DNA of 64,000 bases, taken from Paragemmobacter ruber (lineage in GTDB: Bacteria > Pseudomonadota > Alphaproteobacteria > Rhodobacterales > Rhodobacteraceae). How positions within the stretch are numbered: the first letter of the stretch is position 1; every line of letters starts with the position of its first letter. Under the pieces are notes generated by a model, which was given only the letters and a program-made list of their open reading frames with translations, did no database searches and had not been told where the DNA came from. Where the stretch lies: the NCBI RefSeq assembly GCF_009908315.1, contig NZ_JAAATW010000002.1:310001-374000 (forward strand), in the 5' to 3' direction. Position numbers and translations under genes: made by a program. Shown one piece after another: positions 45,507 through 55,285 of the stretch.

Positions 45507-46687
45507 CAGGGGCGCCCATTGTCCAAGGCCCGATCATTCAAGGCTGGTGCCCGGGCGCGCTGCGGCCCATGGCCTCGGGCGATGGGCTGGTGGTGCGGGT
45601 GCGGCCCCATGCGGGGCGTCTGTCGCCCGCGCAGGCGGCGGGGATCGCGGCGGCGGCGCGGGCGCATGGCAACGGGCTGATCGACCTGTCGGCGCGGGGC
45701 AATGTGCAGCTGCGCGGCGTGACCGAGGCCAGCCATCCCGCGCTGATCGCCGATCTGACGCAGCTTGGCCTGATCGACCGCGATCTGGCGGGGGAAAGCC
45801 GCCGCAACATCACGGTGGCGCCTTTCGTGCGGGCCGATGCGCTGGCCACGGCGCTGGAGGAGGCGCTGGCAGAGGCGCCCGATCTGCCGGGGAAGTTCGG
45901 CTTCGTGCTGGATGTGGGACCGGAGCGCTGGCTGGCGGGCGCGTCGGGCGACATCCGGATCGAGCGCGGGGCGGGGGGTGGCCTGATCCTGCGCGCCGAT
46001 GGCCTGCCCACGGGGTGCGCGGTGACGGAGGCCGAGGCGGCGGCGCGGGCGCTGGAGATGGCGCGGTGGTTCGTGGCGGCGGGTGGCGTGGCGCAGGGGC
46101 GGGGGCGGATGGCCGCGCTGATCGCGCGCGGCGTGCTGCCGCCGGAGGATTTGCGGGGGCCGGTGGCCCCGGCCCCGGCCATGCCCGCGCCCGGCCCCGG
46201 ATTGCGGGCCGAGGGTGCGTTGGTGGCGCTGGCCTTTGGCCAGTTGGAGGCCGCGACGCTGGCCGCGTTGGCGGGGTTGGGCCATGACCTGCGGCTGACG
46301 CCGTGGCGGATGGTCTTGGTCGAAGGCGCGGCGGCGCTGCCCGATCTGCCGGGGCTGGTGACCGATCCCACAGCGCCGATCCTGCGGGTGATCGCCTGCA
46401 CCGGCGCGCCGGGATGCCCGCAGGCGCTGGCGCCCACGCGCGATCTGGCGCGGCGGCTGGCGCCGCTTGTGCCCGAGGGCGCGATCCTGCATGTGTCGGG
46501 CTGTGCCAAGGGATGCGCCTTGCCGCGGCCTGCGCCCCTTGTGCTGACGGCCACCACCACGGGCATTCGCCTGATCCGCGGGGATATCGCGGCGGGCGCG
46601 GGCCGCGATCTGACCGCCGCCCAGATTACCGACGACATCGCCGCCCATTTGACCCAGACCAGACCTGACCTGACCGGAACGCCCTGA
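45503..46687 (+). CDS. cobG: Precorrin-3B synthase
   Basis: Oxygen-dependent ring-contraction enzyme of the aerobic route; hydroxylates precorrin-3A. 394 residues, nitrite/sulfite-reductase-like halves (N-terminal ferredoxin-like domain from about 12; [12 protein letters not shown] near 70). The 4Fe-4S ligands are in CTGAPGC (C-x5-C) and SGCAKGC (C-x3-C). Its presence shows that the early-cobalt-independent, oxygen-using pathway is used. GTG start at 45503 overlapping the cobN stop. Confidence 0.94.
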   Translation: MTGAPIVQGPIIQGWCPGALRPMASGDGLVVRVRPHAGRLSPAQAAGIAAAARAHGNGLIDLSARGNVQLRGVTEASHPALIADLTQLGLIDRDLAGESRRNITVAPFVRADALATALEEALAEAPDLPGKFGFVLDVGPERWLAGASGDIRIERGAGGGLILRADGLPTGCAVTEAEAAARALEMARWFVAAGGVAQGRGRMAALIARGVLPPEDLRGPVAPAPAMPAPGPGLRAEGALVALAFGQLEAATLAALAGLGHDLRLTPWRMVLVEGAAALPDLPGLVTDPTAPILRVIACTGAPGCPQALAPTRDLARRLAPLVPEGAILHVSGCAKGCALPRPAPLVLTATTTGIRLIRGDIAAGAGRDLTAAQITDDIAAHLTQTRPDLTGTP

Positions 46688-47317
46688 ATGCCCCATAGCT
46701 ACATCACCGACGGCGCGGAAATCTATCGCCAGTCCTTTGCCACGATCCGGGCCGAGGCCGATCTGGCGCGCTTCACGCCCGATGAAGAGATCGTCACCGT
46801 GCGCATGATCCATGCCGCGGGGATGGTGGGGCTGGAGGCGCATGTGGCCTTCACCCCCGGCATGGTGGGCGCCGCGCGGGCGGCGCTGGAGGCGGGGGCG
46901 CCGGTCCTGTGCGACGCGCGCATGGTGAGCGAAGGGATCACCCGGCCGCGCCTGCCTGCCGACAATGCGGTGATCTGCACGCTGCACGATCCGCAGGTGC
47001 CTGCGATGGCGGCGGCGATGGGCAATACGCGCAGCGCGGCGGCGGTGGAATTGTGGCGGCCCCATCTGGCGGGTGCTGTGGTGGCCATCGGCAATGCGCC
47101 GACGGCCCTGTTCCATCTGCTCAACATGCTGGAGGATCCCGCCTGCCCGCGCCCGGCAGCGATCGTGGGCTGCCCGGTGGGGTTCATCGGGGCGGCGGAA
47201 TCGAAAGAGGCGCTGATGGCGGCGCCGCCCTGCCCGGCGCTGATCGTGCGCGGGCGGTTGGGCGGATCGGCGATCACGGTCGCCGCCGTCAACGCGCTGG
47301 CCAATCGGAAGGAATGA
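46688..47317 (+). CDS. cobH: Precorrin-8X methylmutase
   Basis: Migrates the C11 methyl to C12, forming hydrogenobyrinate. 209 residues. The active-site His lies in RMIHAAGMVGLE (about 39-50); also CDARMVSEGI, IGNAPTALFHLL and VGCPVGFIGAAESK. It starts one base after the cobG stop and overlaps cobI by four bases. Confidence 0.96.
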   Translation: MPHSYITDGAEIYRQSFATIRAEADLARFTPDEEIVTVRMIHAAGMVGLEAHVAFTPGMVGAARAALEAGAPVLCDARMVSEGITRPRLPADNAVICTLHDPQVPAMAAAMGNTRSAAAVELWRPHLAGAVVAIGNAPTALFHLLNMLEDPACPRPAAIVGCPVGFIGAAESKEALMAAPPCPALIVRGRLGGSAITVAAVNALANRKE

Positions 47318-48051
47318 GCGTGGGCAAGATCGTCTGTGCGGGCCTCGGCCCCGGTGACCCCGATCTGATCAGCGTCCGGTCGGACCGGGTGATCCGGGCG
47401 GCGCGGCATGTGGCCTTTTTCCGCAAGGCGGGGCGGGCGGGGCAGGCGCGCAGCATCGTGCAGGGCATGTTGCGGGCGGATGCGGTGGAACTGGCGATGG
47501 AATATCCGGTGACCACCGAACTGCCCTTCGACAGCCCGGAATACAACGATCTGCTGGCGGCGTTCTATGATGACTGGGCCGCACGGCTGGCCGATCTTGC
47601 GCAGCGCGAGGATGTGGTGGTGCTGTGCGAGGGCGATCCCTTCTTCTACGGATCGTTCATGCACCTCTACACCCGGTTGCAGGGGCGGGCGGAGGTGGAG
47701 GTGATCCCCGGTATCCCCGGCATGGTGGGATGCTGGAACGGGACGGGCCAGCCGATCACATGGGGCGATGATGTGCTGACGGTGCTGATGGCCACGCTGC
47801 CCGAAGAGGATCTGCTGCGCCATGCGCGGGCATCGGATGCGCTGGTGATCATGAAGACGGGGCGGAACCTGCCGCGCGTGCGCCGCGCGCTTGCGGCCGC
47901 CGGGCGGCTGGATGAGGCGTGGCTGGTGGAACGTGGCACCATGCCGGGGCAGCGGGTGGCGCGGCTGGCTGATGTGGCGGATGGGGATTGTCCCTATTTC
48001 GCCATCGTGCTGGTGCATGGGCATGGGCGGCGCCCGGAGGTGCCGGAATGA
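47314..48051 (+). CDS. cobI: Precorrin-2 C20-methyltransferase
   Basis: SAM-dependent tetrapyrrole methylase, 245 residues. Glycine-rich GLGPGDPDLISVRS at the N-terminus (about 10-23), CEGDPFFYGSF near 107-117 and VIPGIPGMVGCWNGTG near 134-149. Makes precorrin-3A from precorrin-2. ATG at 47314 overlaps the cobH stop (ATGA). Confidence 0.95.
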   Translation: MSVGKIVCAGLGPGDPDLISVRSDRVIRAARHVAFFRKAGRAGQARSIVQGMLRADAVELAMEYPVTTELPFDSPEYNDLLAAFYDDWAARLADLAQREDVVVLCEGDPFFYGSFMHLYTRLQGRAEVEVIPGIPGMVGCWNGTGQPITWGDDVLTVLMATLPEEDLLRHARASDALVIMKTGRNLPRVRRALAAAGRLDEAWLVERGTMPGQRVARLADVADGDCPYFAIVLVHGHGRRPEVPE

Positions 48052-48785
48052 CCGGCTGGCTGGTGGTTGCCGGGCTTGGCCCCGGGGACGCGGGGATGGT
48101 GACGCCCGAGGTGACGGCGGCGCTGGCGGGGGCCAGCGATGTGCTGGGCTATATCCCTTACGTTGCCCGCGTGGCGCCGCGGGCGGGGTTGACGCTGCAT
48201 CCGTCGGACAACCGCGAGGAACTGGACCGCGCCCATCACGCGCTGGATCTTGCGGCGGCGGGGGGGCGGGTGGTGATCGTGTCTTCGGGCGACCCGGGGG
48301 TGTTTGCCATGGCCTCGGCCCTGTTCGAGGCGCTGGAGACGCGGCCCGATCTGGCGGCGGGGCTGGACATCCGCATCCTGCCGGGCATCACGGCGATGCT
48401 TGCGGCGGCGGCGGCGGCGGGCGCCCCCCTGGGGCATGATTTCTGCTGCATCAATTTGAGCGACAACCTGAAACCGCAGGCCCTGATCGAGCGGCGGCTG
48501 CGGCTGGCGGCCGAGGCCGATCTGGCGATGGCCTTCTACAACCCGCGGTCGAAGTCGCGGCCCGAAGGCTTTGCCCGCGCGCTGGCGATCCTGACCGAGG
48601 TCTGCGGGCGGGACCGGCTGATCACCTTTGCACGCGCGGTCTCGACGCCCGAGCAGCGGATTGCCACGGTCACGCTGGGCGAGGCCACGCCCGAGATGGC
48701 CGACATGCGGACGGTGGTGATCGTCGGCAACAGCCAGACGCGGCGGGTGGGGACCTGGGTCTACACGCCCCGGTCGGTGGCATGA
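48048..48785 (+). CDS. cobJ: Precorrin-3B C17-methyltransferase
   Basis: SAM-dependent methylase and ring-contracting enzyme, 245 residues: GLGPGDAGMVTPEV near the start, VIVSSGDPGVFAMA near 76-89 and LPGITAMLAAAAAAGAPLGHDF near 110-131 (shown in parts), with the typical YNPRSKSRP. ATG at 48048 overlaps cobI; the 3' end overlaps the 3' end of the opposing cobK by 25 bases. Confidence 0.95.
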   Translation: MTGWLVVAGLGPGDAGMVTPEVTAALAGASDVLGYIPYVARVAPRAGLTLHPSDNREELDRAHHALDLAAAGGRVVIVSSGDPGVFAMASALFEALETRPDLAAGLDIRILPGITAMLAAAAAAGAPLGHDFCCINLSDNLKPQALIERRLRLAAEADLAMAFYNPRSKSRPEGFARALAILTEVCGRDRLITFARAVSTPEQRIATVTLGEATPEMADMRTVVIVGNSQTRRVGTWVYTPRSVA

Positions 48786-49507
48786 AGCCAGTGGATCGCC
48801 TCGGCCGGGGTGGTGACGGTGGCCCTGTCCGGCAGGGCGGGGCGGTCGATCATCAGGATCGGCAGGCCGAGCGCGCGCGCCGCGGCGATCTTGGCGCTGG
48901 CGCCCCGGCCCCCGGCATTCTTGGCGACGATCAGATCGGCGCGGAAGCGGCGCAGGAGCGCGGTGTCGCCCGCCACGGTGAAGGGGCCGCGATCCACCAC
49001 CACCTCGGCCTGCGGCAGGGGCAGGGGCGCTTCGGGCGGATCGACGAGGCGCAGGAGGTAGTGGTGTTCGGGCCGCGCGGCGAAGGGGGCAAGGGTCTGC
49101 CGTCCGATGGCGAGGAAGACGCGCGCGGGCGCATCGGGCAGATGGGCGACGGCGGCGGCGATGTCGGGCAGGCGCGTCCAGCGGTCGCCCGGTTCGGGCT
49201 GCCATTCGGGGCGCTGCAGCGCCACAAGCGGCAGGCCTGCCGCGGCGCAGGCGGCGATGGCGTTGCGGCTCATCTGTGCGGCGAAGGGGTGGGTGGCGTC
49301 GATCACATGGGTGATGCGGTTAGCTGCCAGCCATTGGGCCAGCCCCGCCACGCCGCCAAAGCCGCCGATCCGCGTGGGCAGGTCCGGGCGGGTGGGCGCG
49401 GCGGTGCGGCCTGCCAGCGAATAGACGGCCTCCAGCCCAGCGGTGGCAAGGGCGGCGGCCATTTCGGCCGCGTCCTGCGTTCCGCCCAAGAGAAGGATGC
49501 GCGGCAT
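48761..49507 (-). CDS. cobK: Precorrin-6A reductase, inverted within the operon
   Basis: NADPH-dependent reduction of precorrin-6A to 6B, 248 residues. N-terminal LLLGGTQDAAEMAAAL (about 5-20), IDATHPFAAQMSRNA near 69-83, LAIGRQTLAPF and IVAKNAGGRGASAKIAAARALG near 200-221 (shown in part). It is the only gene of the block on the minus strand: its end overlaps cobJ by 25 bases and its ATG overlaps the cobL ATG by two bases. Its promoter must lie inside cobL, and read-through of the cob operon makes RNA antisense to all of it. Confidence 0.94.
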   Translation of the reverse strand: MPRILLLGGTQDAAEMAAALATAGLEAVYSLAGRTAAPTRPDLPTRIGGFGGVAGLAQWLAANRITHVIDATHPFAAQMSRNAIAACAAAGLPLVALQRPEWQPEPGDRWTRLPDIAAAVAHLPDAPARVFLAIGRQTLAPFAARPEHHYLLRLVDPPEAPLPLPQAEVVVDRGPFTVAGDTALLRRFRADLIVAKNAGGRGASAKIAAARALGLPILMIDRPALPDRATVTTPAEAIHWLHATDRGV

Positions 49508-50681
49508 GTCTGATCCTTGGCTTGTCATCATCGGTCTGGGGGAAGATGGCCTGTCGGGGCTGCCGGAGGCAAGCCGCGATGCGCTGGCGGCGGCAGAGGT
49601 GATCTTTGGCGGGCCGCGGCATCTGGCGCTGGTGGGGGCGGGGGCGCGCGGGCAGGCGTGGCCGGTGCCCTTTGACCTTGGGCCGGTGCTGGCGCTGCGG
49701 GGGCGGCGGGTGGTGGTGCTGGCCTCGGGCGATCCGTTCTGGTTCGGGGCGGGGGGCAGTCTGGCCGCCGTGCTGGCGCCGGGGGAATGGCGCTGTCTGC
49801 CGCAGGCGGGGGTGTTTTCGCTGGCCGCCGCGCGGCTGGGCTGGCGGCTGGAGGAGACGGCCTGCCTTGGCCTGCATGCTGCGCCGCTGAACCGCATGGT
49901 GCCGCTGATCCATGACGGGTGGCAGGCGATCTGCACGCTGCGCGATGGGGCGGCGGTGGCCGAGGTGGCGGGCTGGCTGGTGACGCAGGGCTGGGGCGAG
50001 AGCCGAATCTGGGTGATGGAGGCGCTGGGCGGCGCGCGCGAACGGGTGCGCGAGGGCCGCGCGGCGGCGTGGACCGCGGGCGATGTGACGGCACCGGTCG
50101 CGGTGGCGATCCGGGCGGCGGGCGGGATGGGCCTGCCCCGGAGCGCGGGGCTGGCCGATGGCCGTTTCGCCACGGATGGGCAGATCACCAAGGCGCCGAT
50201 CCGCGCGCTGACGCTGGCCGCGCTGGCCCCGCGCATGGGCGAGGTGCTGTGGGATCTGGGGGCGGGGTCGGGGTCGATTTCCATCGAATGGGCGCTGGCG
50301 GGCGGGCGGGCCGAGGCGGTGGAGCGGCGGGCCGACCGGGCGGCGAACATCCGCGCCAATATCGACGGGTTCGGCCTTGGCCACCGCATTGCGCTGCATG
50401 AGGGCGAGACGCCCGAGGTGCTGCCGCGCCTGCCGCGCCCGGATGCGATCTTCGTGGGCGGTGGGTTTGACCGGGCGCTGTTTGCGGCGCTGCCCGGGCA
50501 GGCGCGGCTGGTGGTCAATGCCGTGACGCTGGAGACAGAGGCGCTTTTGTTGGAGTTGCAGGCCGACCATGGCGGGGCGCTGATGCGGATCGACATCGCG
50601 CAGGCGGCGCCCTTGGGCCGGATGCAGGGCTGGCAGCCGCTGCGGCCCGTGGTGCAATGGAGCAGGCCCGCATGCGCGTGA
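49506..50681 (+). CDS. cobL: Precorrin-6Y C5,15-methyltransferase (decarboxylating)
   Basis: Two-domain enzyme, 391 residues: N-terminal CbiE-type tetrapyrrole methylase (about 1-190; [20 protein letters not shown]) and C-terminal CbiT-type SAM methylase (about 205-391; [17 protein letters not shown] and [11 protein letters not shown]). Methylates C5 and C15 and decarboxylates the C12 acetate. I chose ATG 49506, because AGAAGG sits nine bases upstream; ATG 49497 is an alternative. Overlaps cobE. Confidence 0.95.
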   Translation: MSDPWLVIIGLGEDGLSGLPEASRDALAAAEVIFGGPRHLALVGAGARGQAWPVPFDLGPVLALRGRRVVVLASGDPFWFGAGGSLAAVLAPGEWRCLPQAGVFSLAAARLGWRLEETACLGLHAAPLNRMVPLIHDGWQAICTLRDGAAVAEVAGWLVTQGWGESRIWVMEALGGARERVREGRAAAWTAGDVTAPVAVAIRAAGGMGLPRSAGLADGRFATDGQITKAPIRALTLAALAPRMGEVLWDLGAGSGSISIEWALAGGRAEAVERRADRAANIRANIDGFGLGHRIALHEGETPEVLPRLPRPDAIFVGGGFDRALFAALPGQARLVVNAVTLETEALLLELQADHGGALMRIDIAQAAPLGRMQGWQPLRPVVQWSRPACA

Positions 50682-51025
50682 TCGGGATGGGCCTGACATC
50701 GGCGGCGACGGGGGCCGAGGTGGCCGCCGCGCTGGCGGCGGCGGGGCGGGCGGATCTGCTGGCCATCCCCGCCCTGCGGGCGGGGCATCCGGCGCTGCGG
50801 GATGTGGCCTTGCCCTGCCGCGCCATCCCCGAGGGCGCGGTGGCCGGGATCGCGACACCCACGCAATCGGCGCGGATTCTGGCGCGGTTCGGCTGCGGTT
50901 CGATGGCCGAGGCGGTGGCGCTGGTCGCCAGCCGGGGCCGCATCATCACCCCGCGCCAAAGCCATGGCGCGGTGACATGGGCCGTGGCAGAAGGGCCAGG
51001 ACCCGAGGAGGACGCAACGCAATGA
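50657..51025 (+). CDS. cobE: Cobalamin biosynthesis protein CobE
   Basis: 122 residues, similar to the C-terminal domain of CbiG. Starts [18 protein letters not shown] and contains [23 protein letters not shown]. Role unproven; possibly handles the acetaldehyde/lactone step or stabilises an intermediate. Overlaps cobL by 25 bases if started at 50657; ATG 50672 is nearly as good. Overlaps cobM at its end (ATGA). Confidence 0.85.
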   Translation: MEQARMRVIGMGLTSAATGAEVAAALAAAGRADLLAIPALRAGHPALRDVALPCRAIPEGAVAGIATPTQSARILARFGCGSMAEAVALVASRGRIITPRQSHGAVTWAVAEGPGPEEDATQ

Positions 51026-51798
51026 CCGTACATTTCATCGGCGCAGGCCCCGGCGCGCCGGACCTGATCACCCTGCGCGGGCGCGATCTGATCGCGGCGA
51101 GCCCCGTCTGCCTCTATGCCGGGTCGCTGGTGCCCGAGGGGGTGCTGGCGCATTGCCCGCCGGGCGCGCGGATCGTGAACACCGCGCCCCTGAGCCTTGA
51201 CCAGATCATGGACGAGATCGCCGCCGCCCATGCCGCAGGCCATGACGTGGCACGGCTTCATTCGGGGGATCTGTCGGTCTGGTCGGCGATGGGGGAACAG
51301 TTGCGGCGTCTGCGGGCGCTGGGCATCCCCTATGACGTGACGCCGGGCGTGCCGTCCTTTGCCGCCGCTGCCGCGACGCTGGGGGCGGAACTGACGCTGC
51401 CGGGGCTGGTGCAATCGGTGGTGCTGACGCGCACCTCGGGCCGGGCGAGCGCGATGCCCGAGGCGGAAAGCCTGACGAATTTTGCCCGCACGGGGGCGGT
51501 GTTGGCGATCCATCTGTCGGTCCATGTGCTGGACAAGGTGCTGGCGGACCTGATCCCGCATTATGGCGCGGATTGCCCGGTGGCGGTGGTCTGGCGCGCA
51601 AGCTGGCCCGACGAGCGGGTGGTGCGCGCGACGCTGGGCACCCTGCCCGCCGCCATCGGGGCCGAGATGGAGCGGACTGCGCTGATCCTTGTCGGCCCGT
51701 CGATCGGGGCGGAGGCCTTCGAGGAAAGCCGTCTTTATGCGGGCGACTATGACCGCCGCTACCGGCCTGTCGGCACGGCGCCCCGGTTTCCCGAATGA
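51022..51798 (+). CDS. cobM: Precorrin-4 C11-methyltransferase
   Basis: SAM-dependent methylase, 258 residues: [20 protein letters not shown] at the N-terminus, [22 protein letters not shown] and [20 protein letters not shown]. Makes precorrin-5. Start and stop both overlap neighbours by four bases. Confidence 0.96.
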   Translation: MTVHFIGAGPGAPDLITLRGRDLIAASPVCLYAGSLVPEGVLAHCPPGARIVNTAPLSLDQIMDEIAAAHAAGHDVARLHSGDLSVWSAMGEQLRRLRALGIPYDVTPGVPSFAAAAATLGAELTLPGLVQSVVLTRTSGRASAMPEAESLTNFARTGAVLAIHLSVHVLDKVLADLIPHYGADCPVAVVWRASWPDERVVRATLGTLPAAIGAEMERTALILVGPSIGAEAFEESRLYAGDYDRRYRPVGTAPRFPE

Positions 51799-53120
51799 CG
51801 CTGCCGCCCGGCCTTCTGATTTCGGCCCCCGCATCGGGCACCGGCAAGACCACGGTCATGCTGGGCCTCTTGCGCGCGCTGTGCGAGGACGGGCTGGCGG
51901 TGCAACCGTTCAAGAGCGGGCCGGATTACATAGACCCGGCCTTTCACCGCGCGGCCTCGGGGCGGGCGTCGTTCAATCTGGACAGCTGGGCGATGGGGCC
52001 GGGGCTGATCGCGCGGCTGGCGGGCGAGGCGGCGGGGGCCGATCTGGTGCTGGCCGAGGGGTCGATGGGCCTGTTCGACGGGGTGGCCTTTGCCGGGGCG
52101 GCGGGCCATGGCAGCAGCGCGGAACTTGCGCGGCGCATGGGATGGCCGGTGGTTCTGGTGCTGGATGTGGGGGGGCAGGCGCAATCGGCGGCGGCGACGG
52201 CGCTGGGCTTTGCGCGGATGGACCCGGCGCTGCCTTTTGCAGGCGTGATCCTGAACCGGGTGGCGAGCGCGCGGCATGAACGGCTGATCCGGCTGGGGAT
52301 GGAGGCGGCGGGGCTGCGGGTGCTGGGCGCCTTGCCCCGGCGGGGCGATCTGAAGCTGCCCGAGCGGCATCTGGGCCTTGTGCAGGCGGCCGAGCATCCC
52401 GATCTGGAGGCGGCGATCGGGGCCTATGCGGCGTTTCTGCGGGCGCATGTCGATCTGGGGGCGCTGAAGGCGCTGGCCGTGGGTGGCGGTCTGCCGGGGG
52501 CCGATGTTCCGGAGGGAGGCCTGCCGCGCCCGCCTGCGCAGCGCATCGCGCTGGCGCAGGATGCAGCGTTTTCCTTCACCTACCCGCATCTTCTGGCGGG
52601 CTGGCGCGCGGCGGGGGCAGAGGTGATCCCGTTCTCGCCCCTTGCCGATGAGGCGCCCGATGCGGGGGCCGATCTGGTGTGGCTGCCGGGGGGGTATCCC
52701 GAACTGCATGCCGGGCGCATCGCGGCGGCGGCGCGCTTCATGGCGGGCCTGCGCGCCCATGCGGCGACGCGGCCCGTGCATGGCGAATGTGGCGGCTACA
52801 TGGTGCTGGGGCAGGCGCTGATCGACGCGGGCGGCGTGTCGCATCCGATGGCGGGGCTGCTGGGCCTTGTCACCAGCTATGAAAAGCGCCGCCTGCATCT
52901 GGGCTATCGGCTGGCGCGGCTGGTGGCGCCGATGCCGGGGCTTGCCGTTGGCGCGCGGGCGCGGGGGCATGAGTTCCACTATTCCACCATCCTCGACCAG
53001 CCCGATCCCCCCTTGGCCGAGGTGACCGATGCCGAGGGCGACGCGGTGGCAGAGACTGGGTCGCGCCGGGGGTCTGTCACCGGCACCTTCTTTCACCTGA
53101 TCGCTGAGGACCCCGCATGA
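51795..53120 (+). CDS. cobB: Cobyrinate a,c-diamide synthase
   Basis: ATP- and glutamine-dependent amidation of hydrogenobyrinate at a and c. 441 residues. P-loop [17 protein letters not shown] near 10-26 and [16 protein letters not shown] near 36-51; C-terminal glutaminase with nucleophile Cys in [11 protein letters not shown] near 330-340 and the His in GHEFHYST. Overlaps cobM and cobA by four bases each. Confidence 0.96.
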   Translation: MTLPPGLLISAPASGTGKTTVMLGLLRALCEDGLAVQPFKSGPDYIDPAFHRAASGRASFNLDSWAMGPGLIARLAGEAAGADLVLAEGSMGLFDGVAFAGAAGHGSSAELARRMGWPVVLVLDVGGQAQSAAATALGFARMDPALPFAGVILNRVASARHERLIRLGMEAAGLRVLGALPRRGDLKLPERHLGLVQAAEHPDLEAAIGAYAAFLRAHVDLGALKALAVGGGLPGADVPEGGLPRPPAQRIALAQDAAFSFTYPHLLAGWRAAGAEVIPFSPLADEAPDAGADLVWLPGGYPELHAGRIAAAARFMAGLRAHAATRPVHGECGGYMVLGQALIDAGGVSHPMAGLLGLVTSYEKRRLHLGYRLARLVAPMPGLAVGARARGHEFHYSTILDQPDPPLAEVTDAEGDAVAETGSRRGSVTGTFFHLIAEDPA

Positions 53121-53866
53121 GTGGCGCTGCTACCGGTTTCGTATCCTTCGTGTCGTCCGGGCCGGGCGATCCGGAATTGCTGACGGTCAAGGCGGTGGAC
53201 CGGCTGGCGCGGGCGGATGCGATCCTGTTCGATGATCTGTCGTCGGGGCCGATCCTTGCCCATGCGCGGGCCGAGGCCGATCTGGTGGGCGTGGGCAAGC
53301 GGGCGGGGCGGGAATCGCCCAAGCAGGACCATGTGAGCCGCCTGCTGGTGGAATATGCCCAGACCGGGGCGCGGGTGGTGCGGCTGAAATCCGGGGATTC
53401 GGGGCTGTTCGGGCGGCTGGAGGAAGAGATCACCGCGCTCCGTGCCGCGGGTATCCCCTTCGAGATCATCCCCGGCGTGCCATCCCCCTGTGCGGCGGCG
53501 GCGGCGGCGGGCATCCCGTTGACGCGGCGGCTGTCGGCGCGGCGGGTGCAATTCGTGACCGGGGCCGACATGGCCGGGGGGCTGCCCGAGGGGCTGAACC
53601 TTGCCGCGCTGGCGGACCCGGAGGCGACGACCGTGGTGTTCATGGGGCGGCGGACCTTTCACACGCTGGCCGGGCATCTGGTGGCGGCGGGCCTGCCGCC
53701 CGAGACGCCCGCGCTTCTGGCCGAAGGCGTGGCGACACCGGAGCAGCGGCTGTGGCGCGGCACGGTGGGGGCGCTGGCGGCGCGGCTAAAGGGGGCGCAG
53801 GCAGGCGGCGGGGCGCCTGCGCTGATCCTTTATGGTCCCTTGGCCGAGGGGAATGACGATGCGTGA
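53117..53866 (+). CDS. cobA: Uroporphyrinogen-III C-methyltransferase
   Basis: Entry enzyme of the corrin branch; methylates uroporphyrinogen III to precorrin-2 using SAM. 249 residues: VSSGPGDPELLTVKAVDRL near 8-26, GKRAGRESPKQDHVS near 56-70 and VVRLKSGDSGLFGRLEEE near 82-99, where many SUMTs have RLKGGDPFVFGR; this Ser/Gly-Leu variant is usual for alphaproteobacterial CobA. No fused siroheme domain. Overlaps cobF by eight bases. Confidence 0.95.
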   Translation: MSGAATGFVSFVSSGPGDPELLTVKAVDRLARADAILFDDLSSGPILAHARAEADLVGVGKRAGRESPKQDHVSRLLVEYAQTGARVVRLKSGDSGLFGRLEEEITALRAAGIPFEIIPGVPSPCAAAAAAGIPLTRRLSARRVQFVTGADMAGGLPEGLNLAALADPEATTVVFMGRRTFHTLAGHLVAAGLPPETPALLAEGVATPEQRLWRGTVGALAARLKGAQAGGGAPALILYGPLAEGNDDA

Positions 53867-54602
53867 GCTGATCCTGATCGGGATCGGCACGGGCAACCCC
53901 GATCACCTGACAGCGCAGGCGGTGCGGGCGATCAATGGGGCCGATCTGATCCTTGTGCCGCGCAAGGGGCCGGACAAGGCGGATCTGGCCGAGTTGCGGC
54001 ATCAGATCCTGTCGTCGGTGCTGACCAATCCGGCGACGCAAGTCGTGGATTTCGTTCTGCCGGTGCGCGATGCCGCCAATCCCGATTACCGCGCTGGCGT
54101 GGATGACTGGCACGATGCCATCGCGCAGGCCTGGGCGGTGGCGGCGGATCGGCCCGGGGCGGAGGTGGTGGCGCTGCTCGTCTGGGGGGATCCGTCGCTG
54201 TACGATTCCACGCTGCGGATCGCCACGCGGCTGGACCCTGTGCCGACGGTGCGCGTGATCCCGGGGATCACGGCCATTCAGGCGCTGGCGGCGGCCCATG
54301 CGATACCCCTGAACCGGATCGGCGCGCCTTTCATGGTGACGACGGGGCGGCAGTTGCGCGATCACGGCTTTCCGCCGGGCTGCGATACTTGCGTGGTGAT
54401 GCTGGACGGGTCGTGCAGTTTCCAGAGCCTGCCGCCTGAGGGGCTGACCATCTGGTGGGGGGCCTATCTGGGGATGGAGGGCGAGTTGATCGACCACGGC
54501 CCCGTGGCCGAGGCTGCGCCGCGCATCCTCGCCACGCGGGCGGCGGCGCGGGCGCGGCATGGCTGGATCATGGATATCTATATCTTGCGGCGCGAGGGCT
54601 GA
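53859..54602 (+). CDS. cobF: Precorrin-6A synthase (deacetylating)
   Basis: C1-methyltransferase that also removes the acetyl fragment, found only in the aerobic route. 247 residues: ILIGIGTGNPDHLTAQAVRAI at the N-terminus (shown here as ILIGIGTGNPDHL and onward), LLVWGDPSLYDSTLRIA near 105-121, and IPGITAIQALAAAHAIPLN. ATG at 53859 is seven bases after GAGGGG; ATG 53853 is too close to it. Last gene of the riboswitch-1 operon, followed by a hairpin and the convergent transporter genes. Confidence 0.94.
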   Translation: MRELILIGIGTGNPDHLTAQAVRAINGADLILVPRKGPDKADLAELRHQILSSVLTNPATQVVDFVLPVRDAANPDYRAGVDDWHDAIAQAWAVAADRPGAEVVALLVWGDPSLYDSTLRIATRLDPVPTVRVIPGITAIQALAAAHAIPLNRIGAPFMVTTGRQLRDHGFPPGCDTCVVMLDGSCSFQSLPPEGLTIWWGAYLGMEGELIDHGPVAEAAPRILATRAAARARHGWIMDIYILRREG

Positions 54603-54632
54603 GGTCGGCAGGCAGGCAGGCGGGGGGTGTTT

Positions 54633-54649
54633 CCCGACGGTCAGTCGGG
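54633..54649. terminator. Convergent hairpin cobF/ECF ATPase
   Basis: CCCGAC pairs with GTCGGG around GGTCA. The right arm overlaps the last codons of the leftward ATPase gene. It is short; perhaps one of several signals in the 38-base gap. Confidence 0.4.
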
Positions 54650-55285
54650 CTGCACCTGCCCGTCGCGCAGGTGCAGCGTCCGGGGGGCGAGGGCGGCGCG
54701 GAATTCGGGATCGTGGCTGACCAGCACGATGGCCTGCGGCAAGGCGCAGAGGATATCGCGCAGGCGGGCCGCGTTGGCCGGATCGAGCGCGTTGGTCGGT
54801 TCATCGAGAAGCAGCACCTCGGGCCGCATCACCAGCACGGTGGCCAGCGTGACCAGCCGTTTTTCGCCGCCTGACAGGTGATGGGTGACGCGGTCGCGCA
54901 GGTGCGACAGGGCGAGACAGTCCAGCACGTCATCGACCATCTGCAACGCCTCGGCCCGCGATTTGCCGAGGTTGAGCGGGCCGAAGGCGATGTCTTCGGC
55001 CACGGTCGGGCAAAAGAGCTGATCATCGGGGTCCTGAAAGACGAGGCCGACGCGGCGGCGCACCTCGTGAAAGTCGCGTTCGCTGCGGCGGGGCTGGCCG
55101 AAGGCCTGCACCGTGCCGCTTGCAGGCCGGATCAGGCCAAGCGCGATGCGCAACAGGGTGGATTTGCCCGAACCGTTCGCGCCCACCAGCGCGATGCGTT
55201 CGCCCGCGCCTACGCGCAGCGATGCCCCGCGCAGGACGGGGGCATGGCCGGGATAGCCGAAATGGATGTCGGTCAGTTCAAGCAA
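54641..55285 (-). CDS. cbiO: ECF transporter ATPase, cobalt/nickel type
   Basis: ATP-binding subunit of a group I energy-coupling-factor metal transporter, 214 residues, short for the family. Walker A VGANGSGKSTLLRIA near 34-48, Q-loop FQDPDDQLF, signature HLSGGEKRLVTLA near 133-145 and Walker B VLLLDEPTNALDP. TTG start at 55285, overlapping the end of cbiQ. Last gene of the K-M-L-Q-O operon under riboswitch 2, so probably a cobalt importer. Confidence 0.9.
   Translation of the reverse strand: MLELTDIHFGYPGHAPVLRGASLRVGAGERIALVGANGSGKSTLLRIALGLIRPASGTVQAFGQPRRSERDFHEVRRRVGLVFQDPDDQLFCPTVAEDIAFGPLNLGKSRAEALQMVDDVLDCLALSHLRDRVTHHLSGGEKRLVTLATVLVMRPEVLLLDEPTNALDPANAARLRDILCALPQAIVLVSHDPEFRAALAPRTLHLRDGQVQPD

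Noticed and set aside
45065-47116. A 683-codon open frame opposite cobG/cobH
   Set aside because: Crosses gene borders on the other strand and shows only composition-driven residues.
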